Positions 42,580 through 51,617 of a stretch of DNA of 59,676 nucleotides are shown in pieces (position 1 is the stretch's first letter; each line of letters begins with the position of its first letter). Where the stretch lies: positions 1 to 59,676 of the forward strand of contig CALCCD010000023.1 of the NCBI GenBank assembly GCA_937899645.1, written 5' to 3'. The translations under genes and the position numbers were made by a program. The stretch is from an uncultured cyanobacterium. Its GTDB lineage: Bacteria; Cyanobacteriota; Cyanobacteriia; Cyanobacteriales; Geitlerinemataceae. Below the pieces are notes generated by a model. That model ran no database searches and had not been told where the DNA came from. It saw only the letters and a list, made by a program, of their open reading frames with translations.

Positions 42580-43107
42580 ATGTTCATGCACCTCATCGGA
42601 CGCCTGTTTAACCGAAATCGCGAAGAGAGCAGCCGGGAGACCGTAAAGCAGCGCTTGCAGCTAACGATCGCCCACGATCGCGCGGCGCTGAGCCCGGCGA
42701 CGATCGAGTCGATGCAAAAAGAGATCCTGGCGGTGGTGACGCGCTACGTCGAGATCGACACTGACAAGCTCAACTTCGCGCTCCGCAGCAGCGATCGCAT
42801 GACCTCGCTGACCGCCGACCTGCCGATTCGCCGCATCCGCAAAACGCCACTGCCGGAAGGCGCGATCGAGCTAGATGACGATTCGCAACCTGATGAGGGT
42901 GAAGAAATCCTCTTCGATGAGGAAATCGACTTTAGCTTTGATGACGACGAGCCGGAAGCGGACGAGCCGGAAGTAGATGGCTCGGAAGCAGGCGAGCCGC
43001 AGGAAAAAAGCGCGGGCGAGGGTGGTGAAGTAGCTGCCGAGAGCCGCAAGAGCGATAGCGCGGCGGCGGAGGGCAGCGACTCGGACAGCTCGGAAGGTAA
43101 GGCTTAA
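42580..43107 (+). CDS. minE: Cell division topological factor MinE with a long acidic tail
   Basis: Residues 1-95 are MinE: an N-terminal amphipathic helix (MHLIGRLFNRNR), the MinD-binding segment TVKQRLQLTIAHDRAAL, and the dimerisation domain ending near SLTADLPI. MinE proteins are typically 85-110 residues. This one has 175, because about 75 extra residues follow, almost all acidic or small (EEILFDEEIDFSFDDDE, then Glu/Ser/Gly-rich). There is no frameshift: the acidic stretch continues the frame with the same codon style. The extra part should be disordered. It is coupled to minD. Confidence 0.9.
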   Translation: MFMHLIGRLFNRNREESSRETVKQRLQLTIAHDRAALSPATIESMQKEILAVVTRYVEIDTDKLNFALRSSDRMTSLTADLPIRRIRKTPLPEGAIELDDDSQPDEGEEILFDEEIDFSFDDDEPEADEPEVDGSEAGEPQEKSAGEGGEVAAESRKSDSAAAEGSDSDSSEGKA

Positions 43108-43110
43108 CGG

Positions 43111-44028
43111 CTAGCGCAGCTTCGGATCGAGGGCATCGCGCAGACCGTCACCCAGATAGTTGATGCTGAGAATCGTGAGGAAGACGGCGAGACCGGGAAA
43201 AAAGGCCAGGTAAGGCGCAGTCGTGATGTGGTTTTGCGCGTCGTAGAGCATTCGCCCCCAGGTCGGCACGTCGGGCGGAAAGCCGAGGCCGAGGAAGCTC
43301 AGGGTCGATTCGGTGACGATCGCCGTCCCCACCCCGAGCGTAGCGGCGACGATCACGGTGCCGATGACATTGGGCAGAATATGGATAAAAATCAGGCGCG
43401 GCGTCGAGGCTCCGAGCGCACGGGCGGCGGTGACGAAATCCATCGATCGCGTGGTCAGGAAACCCGCACGTACCAGACGCGCCACCGACATCCAGTTCAG
43501 CCCGCCGATCAGGGCAATCACGAGGATAAAGACGCTCCGTTCTGCGCCGACGATCGCGCTGAGGCTGTCGCGAAACAGATACGTCACCAGCAGCAGCAGC
43601 GGCAACTGCGGCAGGGATAGAAACAGATCGGTGACGCGCATCAGCACGGTATCGAGCCAGCCGCCGTAGAACCCGGCGATCGCGCCGATGCCCGTCCCGA
43701 GGCCGACCGCTACGGCCATCGCTGCCAGGCCGACGGCCAGCGAGATGCGCCCGCCGGTTAGCAGCCGCGCGAGCTGGTCTTGTCCGAGGTCGTTGGTGCC
43801 GCAGGGGTGCGCCCAGGACGGCGGCAGGCTGGCGCGGGCGAAGTCGATTTCGGTGGGGGAGACGCGATAGACCAGGGGGCCGATCGCGACGGCAATCGCG
43901 ATGCAAGCCAAAACGATCACGCCCGCTGCGGCGAGGCGATCGCGCTTCAGGCGCTGCCAAATGTCACGCCAAAGGCCGCGCGGGGTTTCGGAACCGGTGA
44001 GGGGTGCGGGGGAAACGGGCGCGGGCAT
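43111..44028 (-). CDS. ABC transporter permease, DppC/OppC family
   Basis: This is the inner-membrane permease of a peptide or nickel-type uptake system. The 305-residue protein has a leading helix (GVIVLACIAIAVAIGPLVY), a periplasmic loop with HPCGTNDLGQDQLARLLTGGRISL (the DppC signature region), five further helices, and an EAA-like loop at AARALGASTPRLIFIHILPN. The GFPPDVPTWGRML end is typical. The gene converges with minE, with only 3 bases between them. The other transporter subunits are not in the window. Confidence 0.9.
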   Translation of the reverse strand: MPAPVSPAPLTGSETPRGLWRDIWQRLKRDRLAAAGVIVLACIAIAVAIGPLVYRVSPTEIDFARASLPPSWAHPCGTNDLGQDQLARLLTGGRISLAVGLAAMAVAVGLGTGIGAIAGFYGGWLDTVLMRVTDLFLSLPQLPLLLLVTYLFRDSLSAIVGAERSVFILVIALIGGLNWMSVARLVRAGFLTTRSMDFVTAARALGASTPRLIFIHILPNVIGTVIVAATLGVGTAIVTESTLSFLGLGFPPDVPTWGRMLYDAQNHITTAPYLAFFPGLAVFLTILSINYLGDGLRDALDPKLR

Positions 44029-44343
44029 GGGTTGTCTGGGCTATGGGCGATCGCGGGTGTGGTGCGGGCGATCGGGTGGTGGCTGGAAGAGGAAACAAAC
44101 TAGGGGCGGATTGACTAGCACAGACAGACCGCGCCCTAGCGGTAATAAAACTGAAAGCCGCTTACATATTAATGCGATTTTGCGAGAATGCAGCATCGCG
44201 CGCCGTTTTTTGCTGGGTGGCCGCAAAAAAGGAAAGCGCGGTGCCGATCTGAGCGATCGGCGGCCGCGCTTGAGAGTGATGGGCTCGATCGCCGGGTCTG
44301 TTGCCGGACCGGCGATCGAAATACACTAGAGCTAGTGCACTGC
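44029..44343. other. Spacer with terminator between permease and RTX genes
   Basis: The spacer is 315 bases. It contains the RTX gene terminator (44224-44271) and, between about 44029 and 44160, the upstream region of the permease gene. No small gene is supported. Confidence 0.5.
44224..44271 (-). terminator. Rho-independent terminator of the larger RTX gene
   Basis: Reading leftward, AAGCGCGG pairs with CCGCGCTT, and within it GCCGATC pairs with GATCGGC around GCTCA. The T-rich run TTTCCTTTTTT follows. It lies 73 bases beyond the RTX stop codon. Confidence 0.85.
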
Positions 44344-46935
44344 CTACACGCTGAACTCGGTGAGCGAACCCGGTGCAAAGAGCACGTTGTTCTGCGGTGA
44401 GGTCGAAGTACCTGGTGCAGCGGGGCCACCAGCGATGTTGATGTTGCCCGCAGCCGGTGCAGCCGCCGTACCGGCGATTGCTTTGGTCAGCGTGACACCC
44501 CAGTAGTTGTTTGTCGCATCGATTAGCGCGTTGGCCGCAGGCGTCCAATCGACCAGCAGGCCGATACCACCGGCAGAATGTGTTGCCGTATTGTTGGTGT
44601 CGAGGTTGTTGCCCGTTACGGCGATAACATTGGTATTTGCTGCTGCCGCCGTTGCAACCGCACCATCAACCAGAACACCCGCCAGGTTATTGGTGTTCAA
44701 ATCGTTACCCGTAATCGAGAATGCGTTGGCGGCGTAGTTCACGTTGCCGGTATTGATTGCAATCCCAGCTTCTGTCGCCGCATTCGCAGTATTTGTGCTG
44801 GAGACCGCGTTACCAGAAATCGTCACATTGCCTGTCGTAATCGCAAGCTGACCGTCAACATAGATACCTGACTGATTGACTGTCGAGAGCGTGTTGCGGC
44901 TAATAAGAACTGTGCCAGGTGTCGCATCAACGGAGACGTCGATACCGCGACCAGCAGTGACGTTCTCGATCGAGTTGCTGCTAATCGTCAGATTCGCAAC
45001 CGGGTTGGTCACGCTGATCGCGTCGATGGTCGTACCCGTGCCGCGAACATCCTCAAAAGTGTTTTGAGTAACGGTTGCGTTCGAGACACCCGTGAGGTTA
45101 ACCGGCGTTGCCGTCATCTCCTCAAAGAAGTTCGCCTGGATCGTCAGATCCGTCGCGGCAACAGCGGCCGTAATCGCCGACTGCGACTGCTCGGAGAAAA
45201 TATTGTTCTCGATTTTCAGTTCGTCAACAACCGCCGCAACGTTGATGCGGCCGCTGTCGCTGAAGGTAAAGCCGTCAACTTCGGCATTATTCGCACCGGT
45301 AGCGACAGTCATCAGACCAGTCAGCTCCGACTCGGTAGTCCGCGTTGCGATACCCGGCGTATTTGCCGAAGCGCCCAGCAGTTTCACCTCTTTATTGACG
45401 TTGACGGCTTCCTCGTAGGTACCTGCCCCCACTCGGATGGTGTTCTGGCCCGTGCCGTCACTGATGTCGAGGACGTCACCGATAATCGAATCTTTAACGG
45501 CGTTGTCGATGTTGCCGTAGACGCGAATCGTCGAGGACGCGCCCAGGTCGGTGGCGATCGTCACATCCAGGTACGTCACGCTGTCGAGTGCAGTCGCGCC
45601 AGCAGCGGTCAGCGTTAGGTTACCGCTGGCATCAACCGTCACTGGGTTCTCGACCGTTGCACCAGAGTTGCTGACCGCACCGGTCACCGAATAGCTGCTC
45701 GCCGAAGACGAGGTGACTTGACCGATCGAGGAGCCCGCTGCGTCGGCCACCAGCAGCTCTGCGCCCACCAGGGTCGGAGCCGCGCCGGTGTCAACTGGCG
45801 CACCGTCATTGATGGTCACGACGGCGGCTTGGATATCGCCGAGCACCGCGCCATTGGTCGGGTTCTCGAGGATCAGGCTGAAGGTTTCGTTGTCTTCAAC
45901 GACGTTGGTGTCACCATCGGACGGCAGCAGCACCTCAAAGGTTTTGTCGCCGGTTTCGCCGTCCGCCCAGCTCAGAACACCGTTGGAGATCTCGGTGTAG
46001 TCTGTGGCGGCTTCTGCAGGGTTGTTGACGCCCGCAGCGGTGCTGTAATTCACGGTGGTTGCGCCAGAGCTGCCCCCGGTGCGCGACACCGTAATCGTGA
46101 CCCGATTCGGAGAGGCCGAGCCGGCTTCGGCTTCGCTGCCGCTGTAGTTAGCGGTAGAGAATTGCAGCGCGCCAGCATCGCCCACTTCAGCGCTTTCGGA
46201 CTGGAAATCGGTGGCGTCGATGTCGGTGACGCCCTCGATCGTCGCCAGGAACTCGCTGGTGACGGTGTCTTGGATTAGGGTGTTGCCGTTGCTTTGGACG
46301 AAGGTCAGCTCGCTAAAGCTTTGGGTGTCGGTGAGCTGGATTTTGTCCTGGCCGCGCGTAAAGTCTTTGATAACGTCGGCGTCGGCGGTGGTGGCACCAC
46401 CGGTGGTCGTACCGTCGGCATTGCGACCCATGATAAAGGTGTCGTTACCCGAGCCGCCGGTCAGTTGGTCGCCGCCGATGTCGCCGGAGAGGACGTCGTC
46501 ACCGTCTTCGCCGAAGATCACGTCTTGGTCTTTGCCGCCGAAGAAGGTGTCGTTGCCCGCACCGCCGTAGAGCGTGTCGTCGCCGAGGTTGCTGCCGATC
46601 GCGTCGTTGCCGTCGCCACCGTAGACGATGTCGGTGCCGAGGTCGCCGTGCATAAAGTCGTCGCCGTCGCCGCCGAACAGGATGTCGTCGTCCTTGCCGC
46701 CGAACAGCGAGTCGGAACCCGCGTCGCCGTAGAGCGTGTCCATGCCCTGGTTGCCGAAGAGCGTATCACCCGCGTCGCCGCCGGAGATGCTGTCGTTTCC
46801 GGACGAGGCGGCGATGACGTCGCCGCTCGCTTCACCGGAAATGGTGTCATCGCCTGTCAGATCGGGAATCGTTCCTTCAAATTCAAGGCCGGGGATGATG
46901 ACGTCGCCGTTGATCGTGCCTGTAATGTTTGCCAT
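44344..46935 (-). CDS. RTX-repeat / Calx-beta / beta-helix secreted protein
   Basis: The protein has 863 residues from ATG 46935, preceded by a GGAGG ribosome-binding site. Residues about 20-165 are calcium-binding RTX nonapeptides (GGKDDDILFGGDGDDFMHGD and others), with the FIMGRNADG and VIKDFTRGQDKIQL end typical of this fold. About 265-385 is a Calx-beta domain (SRTGGSSGATTVNYSTAAG, LSWADGETGDKTF). The rest (about 480-850) is a right-handed beta-helix with periodic N-x-I/V strands. There is no N-terminal signal peptide, as expected for type I secretion. No transporter gene is adjacent. A paralogue lies upstream at 47619. Confidence 0.88.
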   Translation of the reverse strand: MANITGTINGDVIIPGLEFEGTIPDLTGDDTISGEASGDVIAASSGNDSISGGDAGDTLFGNQGMDTLYGDAGSDSLFGGKDDDILFGGDGDDFMHGDLGTDIVYGGDGNDAIGSNLGDDTLYGGAGNDTFFGGKDQDVIFGEDGDDVLSGDIGGDQLTGGSGNDTFIMGRNADGTTTGGATTADADVIKDFTRGQDKIQLTDTQSFSELTFVQSNGNTLIQDTVTSEFLATIEGVTDIDATDFQSESAEVGDAGALQFSTANYSGSEAEAGSASPNRVTITVSRTGGSSGATTVNYSTAAGVNNPAEAATDYTEISNGVLSWADGETGDKTFEVLLPSDGDTNVVEDNETFSLILENPTNGAVLGDIQAAVVTINDGAPVDTGAAPTLVGAELLVADAAGSSIGQVTSSSASSYSVTGAVSNSGATVENPVTVDASGNLTLTAAGATALDSVTYLDVTIATDLGASSTIRVYGNIDNAVKDSIIGDVLDISDGTGQNTIRVGAGTYEEAVNVNKEVKLLGASANTPGIATRTTESELTGLMTVATGANNAEVDGFTFSDSGRINVAAVVDELKIENNIFSEQSQSAITAAVAATDLTIQANFFEEMTATPVNLTGVSNATVTQNTFEDVRGTGTTIDAISVTNPVANLTISSNSIENVTAGRGIDVSVDATPGTVLISRNTLSTVNQSGIYVDGQLAITTGNVTISGNAVSSTNTANAATEAGIAINTGNVNYAANAFSITGNDLNTNNLAGVLVDGAVATAAAANTNVIAVTGNNLDTNNTATHSAGGIGLLVDWTPAANALIDATNNYWGVTLTKAIAGTAAAPAAGNINIAGGPAAPGTSTSPQNNVLFAPGSLTEFSV

Positions 46936-47618
46936 TCTTTCCTCCACAGGAGTTGCGGTGTTCGCGGTGGTAGAAAACACCCGTGGGGATTGGAATCGGT
47001 TGCGATCGCGCTAGATATAGGACGAGCGCGATGCCTGGAATGCGAGCGAGAGAGGCTGCTCGGAAAGCAAAGAAGATGCCGGAGCTAAATAAAACATCCT
47101 CTCGGTTGCATGAGCCGCTGTTGTGTCCTCTGACTTCGGTGACGAGTTCGATGTTCCCGGATAAATATTTTTTGCGTGGGTTTCGCAACTCATATTTGGC
47201 ATTACTTGAAATGTTGCGCGATCGCGAGTCAACTTGAAAATCAACTCGGACTTTACGCAATACATCTCGGGTCAACAATTAGCCGGGAAACATGAATCCG
47301 ATCGAGCGCAGCGCTCTGCGAGTGCTGCTGAAAGATCGAGATGGCCAGCCGTCATCGGAAAACCGAATCCGAACCGAATAAAGATGCCGAAGCACGGTGA
47401 GATTTCAGTTTGGAAGATTTCAGCCTGAAAAATTTCAGATTGAAATCGACCTGCTTCGAGCAGCTTGAGATCTTCCTTCGCTACAACCACACGCCATCCG
47501 GAGCGTTTTGCGCGAGTTCTTCTGAGTTCGCCGACGAGTTCGCCGACAAGCTCGCCAGTCAGCCCGCTCGCGAGTTCGCCGGAAATCGTCAAACTATCCG
47601 CGACCTCGCCCGCAGCGT
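46936..47618. other. Spacer between the two RTX genes, with leader and short repeats
   Basis: The right-hand RTX gene ends at 47619 and the left one starts at 46935. The leader 46936-47020 resembles the one upstream of the other RTX gene (48786-48900). ATTTCAG occurs several times within 47400-47445. GAGTTCGCCGAC is repeated in tandem near 47525-47550. Open frames here are low-complexity and unsupported. Confidence 0.5.
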
Positions 47619-48785
47619 CTACACGGAGTTGGCGATCGAGACTACGGCGCTCTGCGCGAAGCCCAGCACCGCTCCGCCCGTCGCGCGTTCGAGCAGGACG
47701 CTAAAGGTTTCCTCGGTCTCGAAGACGTCGGTCGCGCCGTCCGGAGGCAGCAGCAGATCGAATGTCTTCGTGCCCGTTTCGCCATCGGCCCAGCTAATCA
47801 CGCCGTTGATGACCTCGGTGTAGTCGCTCCCCGGTGCGGCGGCATTCTGGAGTCCGGCGGCCGTGCTGTAGATAGCCGAGACCGGCCCGCTGCTGCCGTC
47901 GGAGCGCGTGGCCGAGATCGTGACGCGCTCGGGTAGGGCCGACCCGGCGGCGGCTTCCGTGCCCGCATAGGCGCGACTGGTCAGGGAAATCGAGCCCGCG
48001 TCGCCCGCGCTGGCGATGCTGCTGGTGAAGTCGGTGACATCCAGGTCGGTGACGCCCTCGACGATCGCCAGGAAGTCGCCGGAGATGCGGTCTTGAATTA
48101 TCGTGCTGTCGTTGCTGACGGCGAAGGTTAGCTCGCTGAAGCGCTGGGAGTCGGTGAGCAGCAGGCGATCGGAGCCGCGCACGAAGTCCGCGATGCGATC
48201 GGCGTCGCCGAGGGTTTCGCCGCCGGTCGTGGAGCGATCGAAGTTGCGCCCGAGCAGGAAGATATCGTTGCCGCTGCCGCCAGTCAGGACATCGCCTGCC
48301 GCGCCGCCGTCGAGCCAGTCTTCGCCGCTGCCGCCATCGAGGATATCGCTCGCATCGCCGCCGCCGAGGGTGTCGTCGCCGCTGCCGCCGTCGAGCAGGT
48401 CGCTGCCGCGATCGCCGATAACCGAGTCGTCGCCATCGCCGCCGTAGAGACTGTCGTCGCCGGAGCCGCCGACGATCGTATCGTTGCCCAGCTCGCCGAA
48501 AAGCAGGTCGTCGCCGCCCTGCCCGAAGGTCAGATCGTCGTCGCGACCGCCGTAGGCGATATCGCTGCCGTGGCCGCCGGTAATCGTGTCGCTGCCCTGG
48601 TTGCCGAAGAGCAGGTCGTCGCCGTCGCCACTGTCGATGCGATCGACGCCGTCGGAAGTGGCGATCGTGTCGTCGCCGTCGCCGCCGCTGACGTTATCGA
48701 TGCCGTCGAAGACAAGCAGCACGTCGCCAAAGGTAATGTTCGGCAGCATGAGATCGGCCAAGTCCGTCCCAACTACAGTCGTCAT
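47619..48785 (-). CDS. RTX-repeat / Calx-beta secreted protein (short paralogue)
   Basis: ATG 48785 gives 388 residues; GTG 48803 is an alternative. The order matches the first part of the larger protein at 44344. RTX nonapeptides (about 30-170; GGDGDDSVIGDRGSDLLDGG) lead into the FLLGRNFDRSTTGGE and ADRIADFVRGSDRLLL segment, then a Calx-beta domain ending VLGFAQSAVVSIANSV. The beta-helix part of the paralogue is absent and the frame stops cleanly after Calx-beta. This looks like a tandem duplication followed by loss or gain of the distal half. It is probably exported by a type I system encoded elsewhere. Confidence 0.87.
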   Translation of the reverse strand: MTTVVGTDLADLMLPNITFGDVLLVFDGIDNVSGGDGDDTIATSDGVDRIDSGDGDDLLFGNQGSDTITGGHGSDIAYGGRDDDLTFGQGGDDLLFGELGNDTIVGGSGDDSLYGGDGDDSVIGDRGSDLLDGGSGDDTLGGGDASDILDGGSGEDWLDGGAAGDVLTGGSGNDIFLLGRNFDRSTTGGETLGDADRIADFVRGSDRLLLTDSQRFSELTFAVSNDSTIIQDRISGDFLAIVEGVTDLDVTDFTSSIASAGDAGSISLTSRAYAGTEAAAGSALPERVTISATRSDGSSGPVSAIYSTAAGLQNAAAPGSDYTEVINGVISWADGETGTKTFDLLLPPDGATDVFETEETFSVLLERATGGAVLGFAQSAVVSIANSV

Positions 48786-49316
48786 AGCTACAGGGTTCTC
48801 CACGGGTAATAAGGTTCGAGCAGTGGTAGAGACCCGGTGGAAGATCGATGAGTTCGAGCGCCCGAGACGGTCTCGCGGTTGGGTGCGAGTCGGTGGCGAT
48901 CGAGCGTGTCTAAAAGAAATTCCGGCTCGATAAGAAATGATTCGAGCGCGTTCGTTCGAGCGTATTCTAAGACCTAATAGACGTGATTAAGTTCCGTTGA
49001 GGCAAGATCGGAGTGAATTTAAGCGCGCGCCAAAAATCCGCGATTGGCTTGTTCTTAAATCGGTGTCTAAATTTCATAGAACGTTTTTTGAAAACGTCCG
49101 GATCGGCAATTGCCGCGACTGAATGTATCGTACTATTTATTCGATCTCAGAAAGTGGATCGCGCGATCCTTCTGGCGCAATCTATCGCGATCTTTGCCCA
49201 CGCTCACATCGAAGGCCAAAATATAGCTAAAGCTCGATCGAAAGTAAAGCGCAGGGCGCTCCCTTCACGAAAGGACGATAGATATACGGAGGATTACGAT
49301 CGTCAAAATCTAAGCT
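48786..49316. other. Spacer between the chemoreceptor and RTX genes
   Basis: The spacer is 531 bases. The left part is the RTX leader. The right part (about 48930-49316) is more AT-rich than its surroundings and holds no supported gene; an open plus-strand frame from 49013 has no recognisable feature. It lies 3' of the chemoreceptor gene. Confidence 0.45.
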
Positions 49317-51184
49317 CTAGATATTTTTTTGTAGATCGAAAGCGGCACTTTTCAACTCCTGCGTTCCGTCTTTTAAAAGCTCGATCTGTTGAGAAGACCG
49401 AGTGGCGCTGTCGGTGAGATCGACCATCGCAGATGTGACCTGTTGGGTGGCAGCGGCCTGCTCGCTGGAGTTCTCCGCGATTGCCTGGGCGTTCTGGGCG
49501 ATCGTATCCATCATCGCCGCCATCTCCTGGAGCGCTTCGGCGATCGCCTGGACGCGCTCGACACCGGTGTCCACGCTGCGCGATCCGGCTTCGGTGGTGT
49601 TGAGTGTTGCTTGAATATCGCGCTGGATTTCCGAGACGATGCCGTCGATCTGCGTGCCGGACTGCTGGCTGGCGTCAGAAAGCTTGCGGATTTCGGCGGC
49701 CACGACCGAAAAGCCCTGGCCGTAGGCTCCCGCCCGCACGGCTTCGACGGCAGCATTCAGCGCCAGCATATTGGTTTGGTTGGCCAGGTCGCCGACTAGA
49801 CCGGAGATGCCGCCGATCTCTCCGGCGCGATCGTTGAGCAGGACGATCCGCTGCGACAGGGTACCGACCGCGTCGCGCACGACGCCCATTGCTGCCAGGG
49901 CTTCGCTGTTACTGCTCAAGCTCGCGCGCACCCGCTCGAGGGACTGCTGGACTTGGCGGACTGCTGGGAGGTGGCGTTGAGGCGTTCGATGGTAGCGGTG
50001 ACTTCGCGGACGGCGGCGGCCTGCTGGTAGGCGCTGCGCTCGCCTTGGGAGATGGTTTCGGTGACGCGATCGGAGAAGCGGCCGAGCTGGCCGGTGACGC
50101 CCTGGATCTGGCGCACGAGGCGATCGAACACCCAAACGCCCAGCAGTACGAATCCCGAGGCGGTTACGAACGAGACGAACGCGGCGGTGCGGGTGGCGCG
50201 GGCGATCGGTGCGAAGATTCGATCCTGCGAGGCGCGGTACACGATCGCGAACGGATGCTGGCGCGTCTCGGGGTCGGGGTAGACCACCTGATGGAAAATT
50301 AGCTGCTCGTCGTCTTGCAGTAAGCCGCCGTCTTCGGAGAGTAGCGCCGCGACCGTATCGGCGGGCAGCTCGTCGGCGATTGTTTTACCGTGGCCGAGGT
50401 CTTCGCCCCAGAGCTTTTCTTCGTCGCGGTGATACAGGTAATAACCGCGCTGGTTGAGGATAATTAGTTCTTGGCTGTTGTCCGTGAGGTCGCTCTCGTT
50501 GACGATCAGCCCGAAGAGGAAGTCGATCGACAGGTTGGCCACGAGGGTCCCGCGAACGTTGCCCTGGGCGTCGCGGACGGAGATGGCGTAGCGCAGCACG
50601 GGGTTGTAGGGAATCTCGATTTCACCGTTTTCTCGGTTGAGGTCGATCGCCGAAGAGTAAAATTCGTCGAGCGGGAGCTGGATAGACTCAAGGAAATAGC
50701 CGCGATCGCCTTTGTTTTGCAGCTCCGAGCGGGGCACGACGAGCGGTACGTTATCTCGCTGGTCGATGCGGACGAGTTCCTGGCCCGTGGCGTCGAGGTA
50801 GCGGATCTGCTGATAGTAGGGCCGCGCTCGCACGAACGACAGGTAAATATCGTTGAGGCGCGATCGCGCTTCGAGACCGGCCTTGCTGTCTGCGCCATTT
50901 CCCCCACTTTCGCCGCCCTCTGCGCTTTGCGCCCGGACGATATCGGACAGGGAGGGAATGCCGCGCAGGTACACCAGGTCGGCGCGGACAGTGTCGAGGA
51001 AAAGCGAGAGAGTTTCGGCGTTGCCTTCGCCGTCTTGCTGCATCTCTCGGCCGATCGTCTCGGTGAGAACCTGTCGAGACTGGTGGACGTTGTAGCCGCC
51101 GACGATCGCCGCCGGGATCGCGGTACTCGCGACCAGCAGTGCAATCGCTCGGGTCTGGAATCGGGAGAAAATCGCGCCAAGCAT
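49317..51184 (-). pseudogene. Methyl-accepting chemotaxis protein, frameshifted
   Basis: From ATG 51184: membrane helix (LLVASTAIPAAIVGGYNV), a dCache sensor region (about 45-320, with RYLDATGQELVRID and GYYLYHRDEEKLWGEDLG), a second helix (AAFVSFVTASGFVLLGVWVF), a HAMP-like linker and the start of the signalling domain. Near 49950 the frame is lost after ATSQQSAKS. The continuation, RQVQQSLERVRAS..., is one base out of register and carries the conserved tip (NQTNMLALNAAVEAVRAGAYG) to the end at 49317. A one-base deletion explains it. It is either a recent inactivation or a sequencing error. The intact product would be about 622 residues. Confidence 0.85.
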
Positions 51185-51617
51185 GGAAGTATCCCAGCCG
51201 ACTCGCGCTGGGAATAAATTCTCGAGACGGGCATCTGGCGGCAAGCGCGACCCCAAGCTGTATGCGGGCTCGTAGGGGGTCGGAGTCGAGCTCCGCAATA
51301 GGCCCTGGGCTCCGGCTGGGCTCCGGCTGGGCTTTGAGGCTGGACTCTGAGGCTGGGCTCGGAGTGGGGAGGGCGTTTGTGGCGAGCGTATCAGCTGTTC
51401 GTGTTGCGGCGGGCCGACGTTCGGTTGTTTTTTTGGATGGTTGCTGGATTGGGAGCGCGGCGGGAAAAGGCTCTTCCCGGAGGCCGAACAGTACGTCTCT
51501 GAAGCACGGCGGCGATGCCGAACTCTCGGGCGAGCGATCGGCATCGCTCCTGGCTAAATGGTAGATCGCGCGGCGGGCGGCTGCCTGATGTCTTTGCCTG
51601 GTGTCTAGTATCTTTGC
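51185..51617. other. GC-rich spacer with short direct repeats
   Basis: The spacer is 433 bases between the HEAT-repeat gene and the chemoreceptor gene (both minus strand). At 51305-51365 a CCGGCTGGGCT unit is repeated and then decays into CTGAGGCTGGGCTC variants. No gene is supported; a long open frame on the minus strand is only an extension of the chemoreceptor frame. Confidence 0.45.

Noticed and set aside
47272-47592. Frame with GELVGEL and EIFQ repeats between the RTX genes
   Set aside because: Low-complexity translation of short DNA repeats without a start signal or family match.
49013-49417. Plus-strand frame of 134 codons downstream of the chemoreceptor gene
   Set aside because: Overlaps the 3' end of the chemoreceptor gene in antisense and shows no conserved feature.
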